A DNA stretch of 64,000 nucleotides from Tritonibacter mobilis (GCF_001681715.1 NZ_LNWY01000012.1:310001-374000); one strand, 5' to 3'. Counted from the stretch's first letter, positions 26,939-36,442 are shown. Numbers and translations are program-made. Notes: a model not told the origin generated them from the sequence alone.

Positions 26939-26952
26939 GCGTTGCAGAAAAT
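26939..26952. promoter_or_regulatory. Candidate PhaR operator upstream of phaR
   Basis: GCGTTGCAGAAAAT, identical to the sequence at 30368-30381 upstream of the phasin gene and in the same orientation. PhaR proteins are known to bind TGC-rich elements of the CTGC-N3-GCAG type; here the arms are CTGC and GCAG five bases apart. Confidence 0.65.
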
Positions 26953-27449
26953 CCTAGGCGAGCCGCTCACAAAAAGAAAGTGCTGAAAGCAAAAGGAGAT
27001 GCCACCATTGCCACCACATTGGCTGCTCAGACGGTGCTGCGTCTGCGATATCGCTTTGGTCAGCAGCTCTTCCTCGACAAAAAACTCGCGAATCGAGGCC
27101 ACGGGGATCGAGCGATTGGCGAGGCCCCGGTCGATTTTCGCTGCGACAGCGGTGCAGACCATTTCACCTATATGGACAGCCCGCCGCCAGGCGCGGTGGA
27201 TGCCCACCCGGATCGTGCCGCCTTTTTGCGTGAACTGGCCTCGGACCTGCGTGCGTTTGCCAGAGGCTAGCCCCCAGTGCCCCTGTCCTTACAGTCAATC
27301 GGGCACCACCACACTCTGCGTTGGTGTCCCAAATGACCGTGTTGCCGCCGAAATTATTGAACCGCCCACTAGCGAAAGTCCGGTGAGCGGGATAAAACCG
27401 ACCTTCGCCACGCCCTTGCGAGCATGCCGATGCCGTCGGTAACATTGCC
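26953..27449. other. Intergenic region without a supported gene
   Basis: About 500 bp between phaR and the ampC stop. The plus-strand frame ending at 27270 has a protein-like tail (DAHPDRAAFLRELASDL) but overlaps phaR at its 5' end, has no usable ribosome site and matches no family I know. It could be a gene remnant. Confidence 0.45.
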
Positions 27450-28592
27450 TCATTCAGCAAGAATGCGTGTGATCAGGTCAAGGGTCGCGCGGACCCGCGC
27501 TTCGTTGGGATAGTTGCGGTTGGCAAGGACCACGACCCCCAGATCTTTGCGAGGGACCAGAGCAATATATGCACCGAACCCGTTCGTGGCGCCCGTCTTG
27601 TTCAGGATGATATCCTCATCGGACCGATCCGCCCCCTCATGCATCGGTTGGGGATTGAGGATGAAATCATAGCCATTCCCCTCCACCATACGTTCCGGTG
27701 CGACAGGCCAGGGATAAGCCTCCCAGATCATGGCCTGCGTATAAAGTCGCGTCTGGAACTGCCCCTTCTGAGTGCGAGACACCGCATTTCGGATTTCGGG
27801 AGAGACATCCCCCTTTGCAAGCTCCACGTCCAGAAGTGTCAGCATGTCACGCGCAGAGGACTTTACACCATAGGCTTCATCGTCAAGAACGCCGGGCGTG
27901 ACACGGATTGGCGCATTCGTTTTCCGGTCGTAACCATATGCGTAAGAGGCCGCCGCGTCCTCGGGAACATCGATCCACGTATTCGTCAGCCCGAGCGCAG
28001 GGAGGAGATCCGTCTGCAGGGCATCAGTATAGCTTATGCCCATCGCGTCGGAGGTGATGCGCCCCAGAAGGCCAATACTGATATTGGAGTAGCTGCGCGC
28101 CCCCGGTTCAGATGGCTGCCAGTCCGCCAGCCAGTCCACCAGTTGATCGACATCTGCCACCTCACTTGGAACCTGCAAGGGCAAGCCACCGGAATGATGC
28201 GTTGCAAGATCCATCAGCGTCAGCTCCCCTGCCGGTGCCCCTTGCAGGGCCGGAAGATAGGTCGAGACCGGCGCATCAAGCGACAACTGTCCCCGCTCCT
28301 CGGCCAAGGTCGCCAACGTGACATTGAAAATCTTACTGATGGAGCCAAGCTCGAACAGCGTATCAGGCGTCACAGGCCGCTGATCCTCGCGCGAGGCCAG
28401 CCCGGTTTGATAGAACTGGTGCTGCCCATTATGGGTTACGCCGACGATCAGGCCGGGGATATCGTAGTCCGCGATTACATTCTCAAAGCTTGCGGCGGCG
28501 TCAGTTTCAAACCTCTGCTGGCTGTCTTGCGCAAACACTGGGCTAAACGAAGCTGTCACGATCAGGGTGGAGAGGAGGGAGTTGCGTTTCAT
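27450..28592 (-). CDS. ampC: Class C beta-lactamase (AmpC-like)
   Basis: Periplasmic serine beta-lactamase, 380 aa, as for class C enzymes. The N-terminus has a signal peptide ending near SPVFA-QD. All three class C active-site elements are present at the expected spacing: S84-I-S-K87, Y168-S-N170, and K332-T-G334 followed by ATNGFGAYIALVP. A divergent AmpR-type regulator starts 92 bp away, the arrangement of inducible chromosomal ampC genes. A DD-peptidase or esterase of the same superfamily is the alternative, but the KTG context favours a true lactamase. Confidence 0.9.
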   Translation of the reverse strand: MKRNSLLSTLIVTASFSPVFAQDSQQRFETDAAASFENVIADYDIPGLIVGVTHNGQHQFYQTGLASREDQRPVTPDTLFELGSISKIFNVTLATLAEERGQLSLDAPVSTYLPALQGAPAGELTLMDLATHHSGGLPLQVPSEVADVDQLVDWLADWQPSEPGARSYSNISIGLLGRITSDAMGISYTDALQTDLLPALGLTNTWIDVPEDAAASYAYGYDRKTNAPIRVTPGVLDDEAYGVKSSARDMLTLLDVELAKGDVSPEIRNAVSRTQKGQFQTRLYTQAMIWEAYPWPVAPERMVEGNGYDFILNPQPMHEGADRSDEDIILNKTGATNGFGAYIALVPRKDLGVVVLANRNYPNEARVRATLDLITRILAE

Positions 28593-28684
28593 GTCTGGTC
28601 CATTTCAGTTTTCGAGGCTGAAATATCCGCAGCGGCGCGCAATAAGAAGACGACAACATATTGACCTGCATATAAGCTCAGCTC
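28593..28684. promoter_or_regulatory. ampC-ampR divergent promoter region
   Basis: A 92-bp shared region. TTTCAG (28603-28608) and CTGAAA (28618-28623) form an inverted repeat with nine bases between arms. An AmpR/LysR site should lie here, but this repeat is close to the ampC start, so its role is uncertain. Confidence 0.5.
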
Positions 28685-29566
28685 ATGCCAGATCGTCCCG
28701 ACATTCCCCTGAATGCCTTGCGCACCTTTGAGGTGGCCGCACGTCAGGGCAGCTTTACCCGCGCCGCCATAGAACTTCGCGTGACGCAAGCGGCGGTCAG
28801 TCACCAGATCGCGCGGCTCGAGGATGTGCTGCGCGTGACCCTGTTCCACCGCACCCCGGCGGGACTGGTCATGACCGACGCCGGACAGGCGCTGTTCCCG
28901 GTGATGGAGCGGGGGTTGGACGACATTGCCCGCGTGCTCGACCGCGTTGCCGGTGGCCCGCCGACCGAAATTCTCAACATCGGCGCCGTGACAACCTTCG
29001 CCGTGGGGTGGCTCATTCCCCGGCTTCAGGCCTTTGATCGGGCGCATCCCGGAATCACGCTGCGTCTGTCCACCCACAACAATCGCGTGGAAATCGCCCG
29101 CGAGGGATTGGATGCCGCCATTCGCTTTGGCGACGGCCAATGGCCGGGGGTCGAAGCCTATCACATCATGGATGCGCCCATGACGCCGCTCTGTTCCCCC
29201 AATCTGGACATCCAGACCCCGGCGGATATGCGCAAGCACACGCTGTTGCGCAGCTACCGAGCCGATGAATGGTCCGCTTGGTTCGCGCAGGCCGGAGAGG
29301 CCTGTCCTTCCCTCACAGGGCCGGTTCTGGACAGCTCGCTTGGGCTGGCGGATGTTGCCGCCGAGGGCTTCGGCATCGCGCTGTTGCCCGTGTCGATGTT
29401 CCAACACCATCTTTTTTCAGGTCGATTGGTACGCCCGTTTGCAACGACCGTGACACTCGGGAGTTACTGGTTAACCGTGCCCAAGGATCGCCGGATAACG
29501 AGTGCTGCAAAGATGCTGCTGGATTGGATGCAAAATGAAGCGGGCGATCGCCAAAGTAGTGAATGA
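28685..29566 (+). CDS. ampR: LysR-type regulator AmpR
   Basis: Transcriptional regulator of 293 aa. The N-terminal winged helix-turn-helix spans about residues 8-65 (LNALRTFEVAARQGSFTRAA, then VTQAAVSHQIARLE). The effector domain carries hallmark AmpR segments: LSTHNNRV, GLDAAIRFG, LLRSYRADEWSAWF and TLGSYWLT. AmpR proteins activate ampC when they bind 1,6-anhydro-muropeptides and repress it with UDP-MurNAc-pentapeptide. Divergent placement from ampC supports that role here. Confidence 0.93.
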   Translation: MPDRPDIPLNALRTFEVAARQGSFTRAAIELRVTQAAVSHQIARLEDVLRVTLFHRTPAGLVMTDAGQALFPVMERGLDDIARVLDRVAGGPPTEILNIGAVTTFAVGWLIPRLQAFDRAHPGITLRLSTHNNRVEIAREGLDAAIRFGDGQWPGVEAYHIMDAPMTPLCSPNLDIQTPADMRKHTLLRSYRADEWSAWFAQAGEACPSLTGPVLDSSLGLADVAAEGFGIALLPVSMFQHHLFSGRLVRPFATTVTLGSYWLTVPKDRRITSAAKMLLDWMQNEAGDRQSSE

Positions 29567-29671
29567 TTAGATCCGGCTTGGCCTCAATCCCCTCGTCGCG
29601 AGACACATGAACATGGGCCGACAATATCGCTCCGGCATAGGTCAGACGGCTAGCCAATCACCCAATACGCA

Positions 29672-29710
29672 CAGGCCGCACATACAGGCCGCAAACACAG
29701 GCCGCACATA
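29672..29710. repeat. Three 13-bp direct repeats
   Basis: CAGGCCGCACATA, CAGGCCGCAAACA, CAGGCCGCACATA in perfect tandem register, immediately before the terminator shared by ampR and the phasin gene. Confidence 0.85.
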
Positions 29711-29711
29711 C

Positions 29712-29740
29712 AAAAGGGCAGGCGCGCGGCCTGCCCTTTT
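29712..29740. terminator. Bidirectional terminator between ampR and the phasin gene
   Basis: Perfect 12-bp stem AAAAGGGCAGGC / GCCTGCCCTTTT with loop GCGCG, between two convergent genes. Confidence 0.9.
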
Positions 29741-29801
29741 CTTCGGGGTCTCATCTCTTGGGAGGAGAGCTAAGTGAGCCCCCGGACTTTCCTTGCGGCG
29801 A

Positions 29802-30248
29802 TTATTTCGCAGCAGCAGCTTTTTTCGCAGCGGTGGAGACCTCTTCGGTGGCCTTCTTCACAGCAGCGGTTGCTTCCTCGGACATGTCCTTGCCAGCCGC
29901 CATCAGCAGCTCAACGGTGTCCATCTGAACTTTTTTGGCAACTTCAGCAAAGGCCGCCATGTTCTCAGCCGCAACTTCAGCAGAAGCGGATGCGAAGTCG
30001 GTTGCCGCTTTGGCGTAATCCGCAGGCTCTGCCTTCGCTTTGGAGATTTCACCCATTTTGGTCAGGGTGTCTTTGGTCCATTTGGAGGAGATTTCTGCGT
30101 TCTTCTCAGCGGCTTGCAGCGCAACGGAAGACAGTTTTTCGTTCAAAGCTGCGGTGTTCTTGAAGAAATCTTCCATCGCGGATGTGTCAACCGGGAAGGA
30201 TGCCATCATGTCTTTCATCATAGCGGAAAAATCTTGGGTCTTGGCCAT
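29802..30248 (-). CDS. phaP: Phasin, PHB granule-associated protein
   Basis: A 148-aa amphipathic helical protein that coats polyhydroxybutyrate granules. Ala, Lys, Glu and Met dominate. Helical segments include FFKNTAALNEKLSSVALQAA and a lysine/alanine tail (AAVKKATEEVSTAAKKAAAA), as in alphaproteobacterial phasins. I use the second ATG (30248) because AAGGA lies nine bases before it; the first ATG directly abuts that site. A candidate PhaR site lies 120 bp upstream. The usual phaC synthase is not in this window. Confidence 0.93.
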   Translation of the reverse strand: MAKTQDFSAMMKDMMASFPVDTSAMEDFFKNTAALNEKLSSVALQAAEKNAEISSKWTKDTLTKMGEISKAKAEPADYAKAATDFASASAEVAAENMAAFAEVAKKVQMDTVELLMAAGKDMSEEATAAVKKATEEVSTAAKKAAAAK

Positions 30249-30365
30249 GGTACTCATTCCTTAATTTACGTGTCCCCGGCCACGAGCCGGTGGGGTCCCG
30301 AGCGGGCCACTCCCGCCGTTGCCCACAATATGCATGCCGCAGCGCAGCATTTCAAGAGATTTTTG

Positions 30366-30381
30366 CTGCGTTGCAGAAAAT
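30366..30381. promoter_or_regulatory. Candidate PhaR operator upstream of phaP
   Basis: CTGC-GTT-GCAG (30366-30376), an exact CTGC-N3-GCAG element, overlaps the 14-mer GCGTTGCAGAAAAT (30368-30381) that also occurs upstream of phaR. A further CGCAGCGCAGCA cluster lies about 25 bp away. Confidence 0.7.
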
Positions 30382-30557
30382 TCATCCTGTTTTTACGAAA
30401 CTGCCATCTGAAGTGCCCGCCTTCTGTCCCCACCTGTCCCCATAGGGGACAGCCTGCACCCATCTGCAGTCTTGGCCCCAATCAGAGCGGCTTATCCCGA
30501 ACACACGTGATGCCGCATGTGCGCAATTGCGCCCCTGCCCGCGTCCTCAGATTGCCC

Positions 30558-31724
30558 TCAGACCGCACTCTGGTCCGAGAGCGATTTATGCGCCAAGGCG
30601 GCGATCAGATCGGTGCCGGTCACAATGCCCACCAGACGCTCTTCGTCCAGCACCGGCACCGCATCGACCTCCCCGTCCGCCATCATCGGCAACAGCTGCG
30701 CAACCGGTGCATCCGGGCTTACATAGGGGCTGGAAGCATCCATGATATCCGCCGCCCGCAAACGCCCCGTTCGCCCCGTGCGTCCCCCTGCCAGCAGATG
30801 CCGCAGCGCCGCGATATATCCGCCCTCCAGCGCCAGCGCCTCGCCCCGCGCTCGGGTGATCAGATGCAACTGAAAGATCACTCCCAGATACCGCTCCCCC
30901 TCGCCAACCACCGGGATCGAGGTGATCCGGTGCTGTGCAAACAGATCCGCCACCTCAGAAAGCCGCGCGCCGGGGGAGACTGTGATCAGGTCACACGACA
31001 TCAGATCCCGCGCCGCAATCGCGCCGCTGCCATGGGTTGCGGCCTGCAATTCCGCCGCACTGATCAGCCGCGCCAGATCCTCCACCCCGAGGTTAAAGCT
31101 CTGCCGATAACGGTCCAGAAGCGCGCTCAGCTCGTCTTGCGAGAGGCCAAGCCGCTCTTGTGCGGGACGATCCCGGGTGCCCTGCGGGCTTGGGTCATCG
31201 AACTGGCGAAACGGGTAGCGCCGCCCGGTCAGCCGCGCATAGGCCGCAGCCAGGATCACCAATGCGACCGTCCCCACGGCCACCGGCGCCAACGCGAACC
31301 CAAAGCCCAGCCGCTCCACCGCCTCGGGGCTCATGGCGGCGGTCATCGCAACCGCGCCCGCAGGGGGATGCACCGCGCGGCACAGCATGGTTGCCGCAAT
31401 CGCCAGGCCCACCGCCAAGGCCACCCGCAAGGCCGGGTCCGCCACGCTCAGACAGACCGCAACCCCCACCAGTGCGGCAACCGTATTGCCCACAATGGCC
31501 GACCACGGCTGTGCCAGCGGGCTGTTGGGCACCGCAAACAGCAATACCGAACTGGCCCCAAACGGGGCCACCAGATACAGCCCCAGTTGCAGATCCACCG
31601 CAGGTGACAGCAGCAACAGACCAATCAGCGCCAGCGCCACCACCGCGCCCGCCCCCGCCCGCAGCGCCTCTGTCGCAGGCACCCGCGCCACCGCCGGACC
31701 AAGGGATCGAAGAAACTGCTGCAT
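30558..31724 (-). CDS. HPP-family membrane protein with C-terminal CBS pair
   Basis: A 388-aa inner-membrane protein. The N-terminal HPP domain has about four helices and the family's HPP motif in CRAVHPPAGAVAMTAA. A cytoplasmic linker leads to two CBS modules, the first around MSCDLITVSPGARLSEVADL and the second around DIMDASSPYVSPDAPVAQLL. Some HPP proteins transport nitrite; the CBS pair would sense adenine nucleotides. The ATG at 31724 is set by AGGAG eight bases upstream. It lies downstream of the ScfR-type gene on the same strand. Confidence 0.87.
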   Translation of the reverse strand: MQQFLRSLGPAVARVPATEALRAGAGAVVALALIGLLLLSPAVDLQLGLYLVAPFGASSVLLFAVPNSPLAQPWSAIVGNTVAALVGVAVCLSVADPALRVALAVGLAIAATMLCRAVHPPAGAVAMTAAMSPEAVERLGFGFALAPVAVGTVALVILAAAYARLTGRRYPFRQFDDPSPQGTRDRPAQERLGLSQDELSALLDRYRQSFNLGVEDLARLISAAELQAATHGSGAIAARDLMSCDLITVSPGARLSEVADLFAQHRITSIPVVGEGERYLGVIFQLHLITRARGEALALEGGYIAALRHLLAGGRTGRTGRLRAADIMDASSPYVSPDAPVAQLLPMMADGEVDAVPVLDEERLVGIVTGTDLIAALAHKSLSDQSAV

Positions 31725-31760
31725 AGGCTTGGCTCCTGCGGCGCGCGGCCTGCCATCCGC

Positions 31761-31841
31761 CAGAGGGGCACAGGCCCTCTGACCCACCGCAGGCCTGCGG
31801 GGTCAATACTTTGGCGCAAAGTTTCACCCTCGGAGGTGAAA
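31761..31841. repeat. Short hairpin series upstream of the HPP-CBS gene
   Basis: Three inverted repeats: CAGAGGG/CCCTCTG (31761-31781), palindrome CCGCAGGCCTGCGG (31787-31800), and TTTCACC/GGTGAAA (31822-31841). They lie between the regulator stop and the HPP-CBS start. They may end the regulator transcript or bind a protein. Confidence 0.55.
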
Positions 31842-31856
31842 TGCAATCACCCGCCG

Positions 31857-33242
31857 CTATTGACCCGAATAGGGCGCAAAGCTGGTGCGATCCGCATCCG
31901 TGCGCGCCGGACGCCCCGACATGGGAAAGGCCCGCTGTGGGCAGGCCGGGCGGTCACAGACCTTGCACCCCGCTCCGATGGGGGTCGCCAGATCCGGATT
32001 GCGCAGATCGACACCGCGCGCATAGACCAGCCGCTCCGCATGGGCCAGATCGCAGCCCAGCGCCACCGCGAACCGTTTGACCGGCGCACCAAAGCCACCG
32101 GTGCCATGGCTCACCGTGCGCGCGATCCAAAGATAGCTGCGCCCATCCGGCATCTGCGCCACCTGCGTCAGCACCTCGCCGGGGCGGGAAAACGCCTCAT
32201 AGACGTTCCACAGCGGACAGGAGCCGCCAATGCGCGAGAAATGAAAATCGGTGGCCGATTGCCGCTTGGAGATATTGCCCGCCCGGTCCACCCGGATAAA
32301 GAAGAACGGCACCCCCCGCGCCTCGGGCCGCTGCAGGGTCGACAGGCGGTGGCAGGTGGTTTCAAACCCCACGCCAAAGCGATGCGCCAGCCGCTCGATG
32401 TCATATCCTTCGCTCTCTGCCGCCTCCAGAAAGCTGCGATAGGGCAGGATCACCGCACCAGCGAAATAATTGGCAAGGCCGATGCGCAGCAGCGTGCGGG
32501 CATCCTCTCCGGCAAGGCCCGCGCCATCCGCAAGCTGCGCGATCACATCCCCCTGCTCCAGAAATGCCAGTTGCGTGGCCATCTGAAACGCCCGCTGCCC
32601 CGGTGTCAGCCGCGACGACAGATGCAGCACCCCGGCACTATCGTCAAAGCGACGCAGGGCGCTGGTGTCGTCATCCATCGACACCCGAATCCCATGCCGC
32701 CCCGCCAGCCGCTCGCTCAGCCCCTCTGCCATTCGCCCGGCGCGAATGCCCTGCCCCAGCGCCTCGCCCGCCTCATCAAGGGCGGCGATATAGTTGCGGT
32801 TGTGATAAAAATAGTCGCGCACCGCCTCAAAAGGCGCAGGCTCCGCACCCGTCTCGCCACTCAGACGCCCGGCCATCAGATCGACCTGTTCAGATGTGTC
32901 CCGCAGCCGGTTTTGCATGCTGATGATCGCCTGCGCGATGCCCGGCATATTGGCCGCAATCTCCCGCACCTCCGCCAGCGAGGCCGCAGCGCCCTGATCC
33001 GCCAGTGCGGCCCGCAAATCCGGGATCAGCCGGGCTTCTTCCGCCTCGGAGAACAGCTGCACATCCAGACCAAAAACCGCGTTGAGCCGCAACAACACCG
33101 GCACCGTCAATGGCCGCTGATTGCGTTCCATCTGGTTCAGATAGCTCGGGCTCAACTCCAGCGTCCGGGCCAGCGCGGCTTGGGTCATGCCCCGCTCCTC
33201 GCGCAGCCGTCTGAGGCGTACTCCCATATAGGCTTTCTTCAC
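31857..33242 (-). CDS. ScfR/RamB-type XRE regulator of short-chain acyl metabolism
   Basis: A 461-aa regulator. The N-terminal XRE helix-turn-helix is at about residues 6-60 (GVRLRRLREERGMTQ, then LELSPSYLNQMERNQRPL). A long central ImmA/IrrE-like region and a C-terminal zinc-binding-type domain with a cysteine cluster (GAGCKVCDRPACPQRAF) match ScfR (short-chain fatty acyl) regulators. I choose a GTG at 33242 because an AAGG site precedes it, and because the longer frame would translate repeats that look like operators. It is divergent from the methylcitrate operon, so it probably controls propionate use. Confidence 0.88.
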   Translation of the reverse strand: MKKAYMGVRLRRLREERGMTQAALARTLELSPSYLNQMERNQRPLTVPVLLRLNAVFGLDVQLFSEAEEARLIPDLRAALADQGAAASLAEVREIAANMPGIAQAIISMQNRLRDTSEQVDLMAGRLSGETGAEPAPFEAVRDYFYHNRNYIAALDEAGEALGQGIRAGRMAEGLSERLAGRHGIRVSMDDDTSALRRFDDSAGVLHLSSRLTPGQRAFQMATQLAFLEQGDVIAQLADGAGLAGEDARTLLRIGLANYFAGAVILPYRSFLEAAESEGYDIERLAHRFGVGFETTCHRLSTLQRPEARGVPFFFIRVDRAGNISKRQSATDFHFSRIGGSCPLWNVYEAFSRPGEVLTQVAQMPDGRSYLWIARTVSHGTGGFGAPVKRFAVALGCDLAHAERLVYARGVDLRNPDLATPIGAGCKVCDRPACPQRAFPMSGRPARTDADRTSFAPYSGQ

Positions 33243-33370
33243 ACCACCACCTTCGCAAACTTCGCAAAACTCAATGCAACCCTTCGCAAGATTACGCATT
33301 TTCAGTAGTTTAGCCTATGTGTGCGGTTGTGAAAAGGTGGTGTTGCGAAACTTGCGAAGGCCCGGACGGC
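33243..33370. promoter_or_regulatory. Shared scfR/prp promoter region with five TTCGCAA repeats
   Basis: TTCGCAA occurs at 33252-33258, 33261-33267 and 33283-33289, and its reverse complement TTGCGAA at 33343-33349 and 33352-33358. The outer repeats form two direct pairs with 9-bp period facing each other, one pair next to each gene. This looks like the operator set of the adjacent regulator. Confidence 0.75.
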
Positions 33371-33748
33371 ATGACCCAGCCCCCCTCAATCACCACCTCG
33401 GAATTGATCCTGCCGGATCAGGCCAATCACTACGGAACCCTGTTTGGCGGCCACGCGCTGCGGCTTTTGGCCAGTGCCGCCTTTGCCGCGGCCTACGCCA
33501 CAGCCGGGGGCGCGGTGGTCATGGCGGCGGTGGAGCGGGTGGATTTTGCCAGCCCGGTGCCCGTGGGCAGCCTGCTCGGTCTCGCCGCCCACGTGCTTGA
33601 GATCAGGCACAGCTCCATGACCATCACCGTCACCGGCACGCTCGGCGCGGAACACGTGCTGACAGCACGGTTTGTGATGGTCGCCGTCGATGCCGAGGGC
33701 CGCCCCCGCCACATCCCTTCACCCTCCAAAAAGGAAGCGCAGTCATGA
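33371..33748 (+). CDS. Acyl-CoA thioesterase, hotdog fold
   Basis: A 125-aa single hotdog domain of the acyl-CoA thioesterase type (YciA/BACH-like). [20 protein letters not shown] carries the catalytic Asn/Asp-Gly segment, and [18 protein letters not shown] is the second family motif. The start at 33371 gives the normal N-terminus. Its last bases overlap prpD (ATGA), so it is the first gene of the methylcitrate operon. It may release CoA from propionyl-CoA or from other acyl-CoAs that accumulate during propionate use. Confidence 0.87.
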   Translation: MTQPPSITTSELILPDQANHYGTLFGGHALRLLASAAFAAAYATAGGAVVMAAVERVDFASPVPVGSLLGLAAHVLEIRHSSMTITVTGTLGAEHVLTARFVMVAVDAEGRPRHIPSPSKKEAQS

Positions 33749-35256
33749 AGACGCATGAAGTTCGGACCTATAAATCCGCCGAGGATTTGCCCCGCGAAAA
33801 CCAACTGGCCTGGAAAATCGCCGAAGTGGCCGCCGATCCGGTCGCGGTGGATGCTGATGTGACCGACATGATTATCAACCGGGTGATCGACAATGCCGCG
33901 GTCGCCGCAGCCTCTGTCGCGCGCCGCCCCGTCGCATCCGCCCGTGCCCAGGCCCTGAGCCATCCGATGTCCCCCGGCGCAACCGTTTTTGGCGTCGACA
34001 GCGCGCAGCGTGTCAGCCCCGAATGGGCCGCCTACGCCAATGGCACCGCCGTGCGCGAATTAGACTTTCACGACACGTTTCTGGCCGCAGACTACTCCCA
34101 CCCCGGCGACAACATCCCGCCGATCCTCGCCGTGGCCCAGCATTGCGGTCTGTCTGGCGCGGATCTGATCCGGGGGCTTGCCACCGGCTATGAGATCCAG
34201 GTGAACCTCGTCAAAGGCATCTGCCTGCATGAGCATAAGATCGACCATATCGCCCATCTTGGCCCCTCGGCGGCGGCGGGCATCGGCACCTTGCTGAACC
34301 TGCCCACAGAAACGATCTATCAGGCGGTGCAGCAGGCCCTGCATGTGACCACCACCACCCGCCAGAGCCGCAAGGGAGAGATCTCCTCGTGGAAAGCCTT
34401 CGCCCCGGCCTTTGCGGGCAAAATGGCGATCGAAGCGGTGGACCGCGTGATGCGAGGCGAAGGCGCGCCAAGCCCGGCTTGGGAAGGCGAAGATGGTTTT
34501 ATCGCGTGGCTCCTCTCCGGCCCCGAAGCGGTCTACCATGTACCCCTGCCCACCTCTGGCGAGGCCAAACGCGCCATACTGGACACCTACACCAAAGAGC
34601 ATTCCGCCGAGTATCAGTCGCAAGCGCTGATTGATTTGGCCCGCCGCATGGGGCCAAAGGTCGGTGATCTATCTCAGGTCAAATCCATCCTGATCGAGAC
34701 CTCGCATCACACCCACTATGTGATCGGCACCGGCGCCAATGACCCGCAAAAGATGGACCCCAACGCAAGCCGCGAGACGCTTGATCACTCCATCATGTAT
34801 ATCTTCGCGGTCGCGCTCGAAGATGGCGGTTGGCACCATGAGGCCAGCTACGCCCCCGCCCGCGCCCAGCGCTCGGAAACCAAGACGCTCTGGCACAAGA
34901 TCACCACCAAGGAAGACCCCGAATGGACCCGCCGCTACCACGCGCGCGATCCCAAGGAAAAAGCCTTTGGTGGCAAGGTCACGATCACGATGCAGGATGG
35001 CTCCACCGTGGTGGACGAACTGGCGCTCGCGGATGCCCATCCCGATGGTGCGCGCCCCTTCAAGCGCGAGCACTACGTCAAGAAATTCCTGACCCTCTCA
35101 GAAGGCGTGCTGAGCGTGGACGCGCAAAAACGCTTCCTGAACGCAGCGGAAAGGCTGGCGGATCTCAAGGCAGGCGCGCTGGACGCACTCAATTTCACGG
35201 TCGACGCCGCGCGCCTGGGCGCACCGCGCCCGACTGGCATTTTCGACCGGAGCTGA
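33745..35256 (+). CDS. prpD: 2-methylcitrate dehydratase, MmgE/PrpD family
   Basis: Enzyme of the methylcitrate cycle that dehydrates 2-methylcitrate, 503 aa. Family features include [20 protein letters not shown] near residue 115, [12 protein letters not shown], and [20 protein letters not shown] with the conserved Lys. The long C-terminal [17 protein letters not shown] region is typical of PrpD. It is translationally coupled to the thioesterase gene and lies 12 bp before prpC. It is cytoplasmic. Confidence 0.94.
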   Translation: MKTHEVRTYKSAEDLPRENQLAWKIAEVAADPVAVDADVTDMIINRVIDNAAVAAASVARRPVASARAQALSHPMSPGATVFGVDSAQRVSPEWAAYANGTAVRELDFHDTFLAADYSHPGDNIPPILAVAQHCGLSGADLIRGLATGYEIQVNLVKGICLHEHKIDHIAHLGPSAAAGIGTLLNLPTETIYQAVQQALHVTTTTRQSRKGEISSWKAFAPAFAGKMAIEAVDRVMRGEGAPSPAWEGEDGFIAWLLSGPEAVYHVPLPTSGEAKRAILDTYTKEHSAEYQSQALIDLARRMGPKVGDLSQVKSILIETSHHTHYVIGTGANDPQKMDPNASRETLDHSIMYIFAVALEDGGWHHEASYAPARAQRSETKTLWHKITTKEDPEWTRRYHARDPKEKAFGGKVTITMQDGSTVVDELALADAHPDGARPFKREHYVKKFLTLSEGVLSVDAQKRFLNAAERLADLKAGALDALNFTVDAARLGAPRPTGIFDRS

Positions 35257-35268
35257 GGAGGACAGACC

Positions 35269-36438
35269 ATGACACCCCCCACCAGAAAACCAAAGAAATC
35301 CGTGGCGCTTTCGGGCGTCACCGCAGGCAATACCGCGCTCTGCTCTGTCGGACAAAGTGGCAATGACCTGCATTATCGCGGCTATGACATTCTCGATCTG
35401 GCCGAGGCCTGCAGCTTTGAGGAAGTGGCGCATCTGCTGATCCACGGGCATTTGCCTTCGGACGCCGAACTGACCAGCTATCGCCACAAGCTGCGCGGCT
35501 TGCGTGGCCTGCCGCGCGCGGTGCGCGACACGCTGGAGGCCATCCCGGCAGCGGCGCATCCGATGGACGTGCTGCGCTCCGGCGTCTCGGCGCTGGGCTG
35601 CGCGCTGCCAGAGGCCAGCGATCACAACCTTGCCGGGGCGCGCGACATCACCGACCGGCTGATCGCAGCGCAGGGCTCCATGCTGCTCTATTGGTATCAC
35701 TTCGCCCAGAACGGTCGCCGCATCGAGGTAGAGACCGACGACGACAGTATTGCCGCCCACTTCCTGCATCTGTTGCATGGGGCGCAGGCGACCGAGGCGC
35801 AGATCCGCGCCATGGACACCACGCTCAATCTCTATGCCGAGCATGAATTCAACGCCTCCACCTTTACGGCGCGCTCCATCGCCGGAACCGGCTCGGACGT
35901 CTATTCGGCTGTGACTGGCGCGATTGGAGCCTTGCGCGGTCCCAAACACGGCGGCGCCAATGAGGTGGCGTTTGAAACCCAGCGCCGATACAGCGACCCC
36001 GACGCGGCCGAGGCCGACATTCGCGCCCGCGTCGCCGCGCGCGAGGTCATCATCGGCTTTGGCCATCCGGTCTATACCATCTCCGATCCGCGCAACGTGG
36101 TCATCAAACGGGTGGCGCAGCAGCTCGCGCGCGAGGCCGGGTCGCTCAAGATGTTCGCCATTGCCGAGCGGATCGAACGCGTGATGATGGAGGTTAAACA
36201 GATGTTTCCAAACCTCGATTGGTATTCTGCGGTCTCTTATCACCTGCTTGGCGTGCCCACCGCGATGTTCACCCCGATCTTTGTGATTTCACGCACCGCA
36301 GGCTGGGGCGCGCATGTGATCGAACAACGCGAGGACAATAAGATCATCCGCCCCTCTGCCCATTACACCGGGCCTGACAATCGGGCGTTTGTGCCGCTTG
36401 CCCAGCGCGGCCAGATCCTCGCGGCAGCGGCGGAGTAG
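35269..36438 (+). CDS. prpC: 2-methylcitrate synthase / citrate synthase family
   Basis: Condenses propionyl-CoA (and often acetyl-CoA) with oxaloacetate, 389 aa, matching the short PrpC form rather than GltA. Catalytic motifs are [12 protein letters not shown] and [23 protein letters not shown] ribosome site precedes the ATG. Position between prpD and prpB makes methylcitrate synthase the likely main activity. I cannot exclude side citrate-synthase activity. Confidence 0.93.
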   Translation: MTPPTRKPKKSVALSGVTAGNTALCSVGQSGNDLHYRGYDILDLAEACSFEEVAHLLIHGHLPSDAELTSYRHKLRGLRGLPRAVRDTLEAIPAAAHPMDVLRSGVSALGCALPEASDHNLAGARDITDRLIAAQGSMLLYWYHFAQNGRRIEVETDDDSIAAHFLHLLHGAQATEAQIRAMDTTLNLYAEHEFNASTFTARSIAGTGSDVYSAVTGAIGALRGPKHGGANEVAFETQRRYSDPDAAEADIRARVAAREVIIGFGHPVYTISDPRNVVIKRVAQQLAREAGSLKMFAIAERIERVMMEVKQMFPNLDWYSAVSYHLLGVPTAMFTPIFVISRTAGWGAHVIEQREDNKIIRPSAHYTGPDNRAFVPLAQRGQILAAAAE

Positions 36439-36442
36439 ACCC

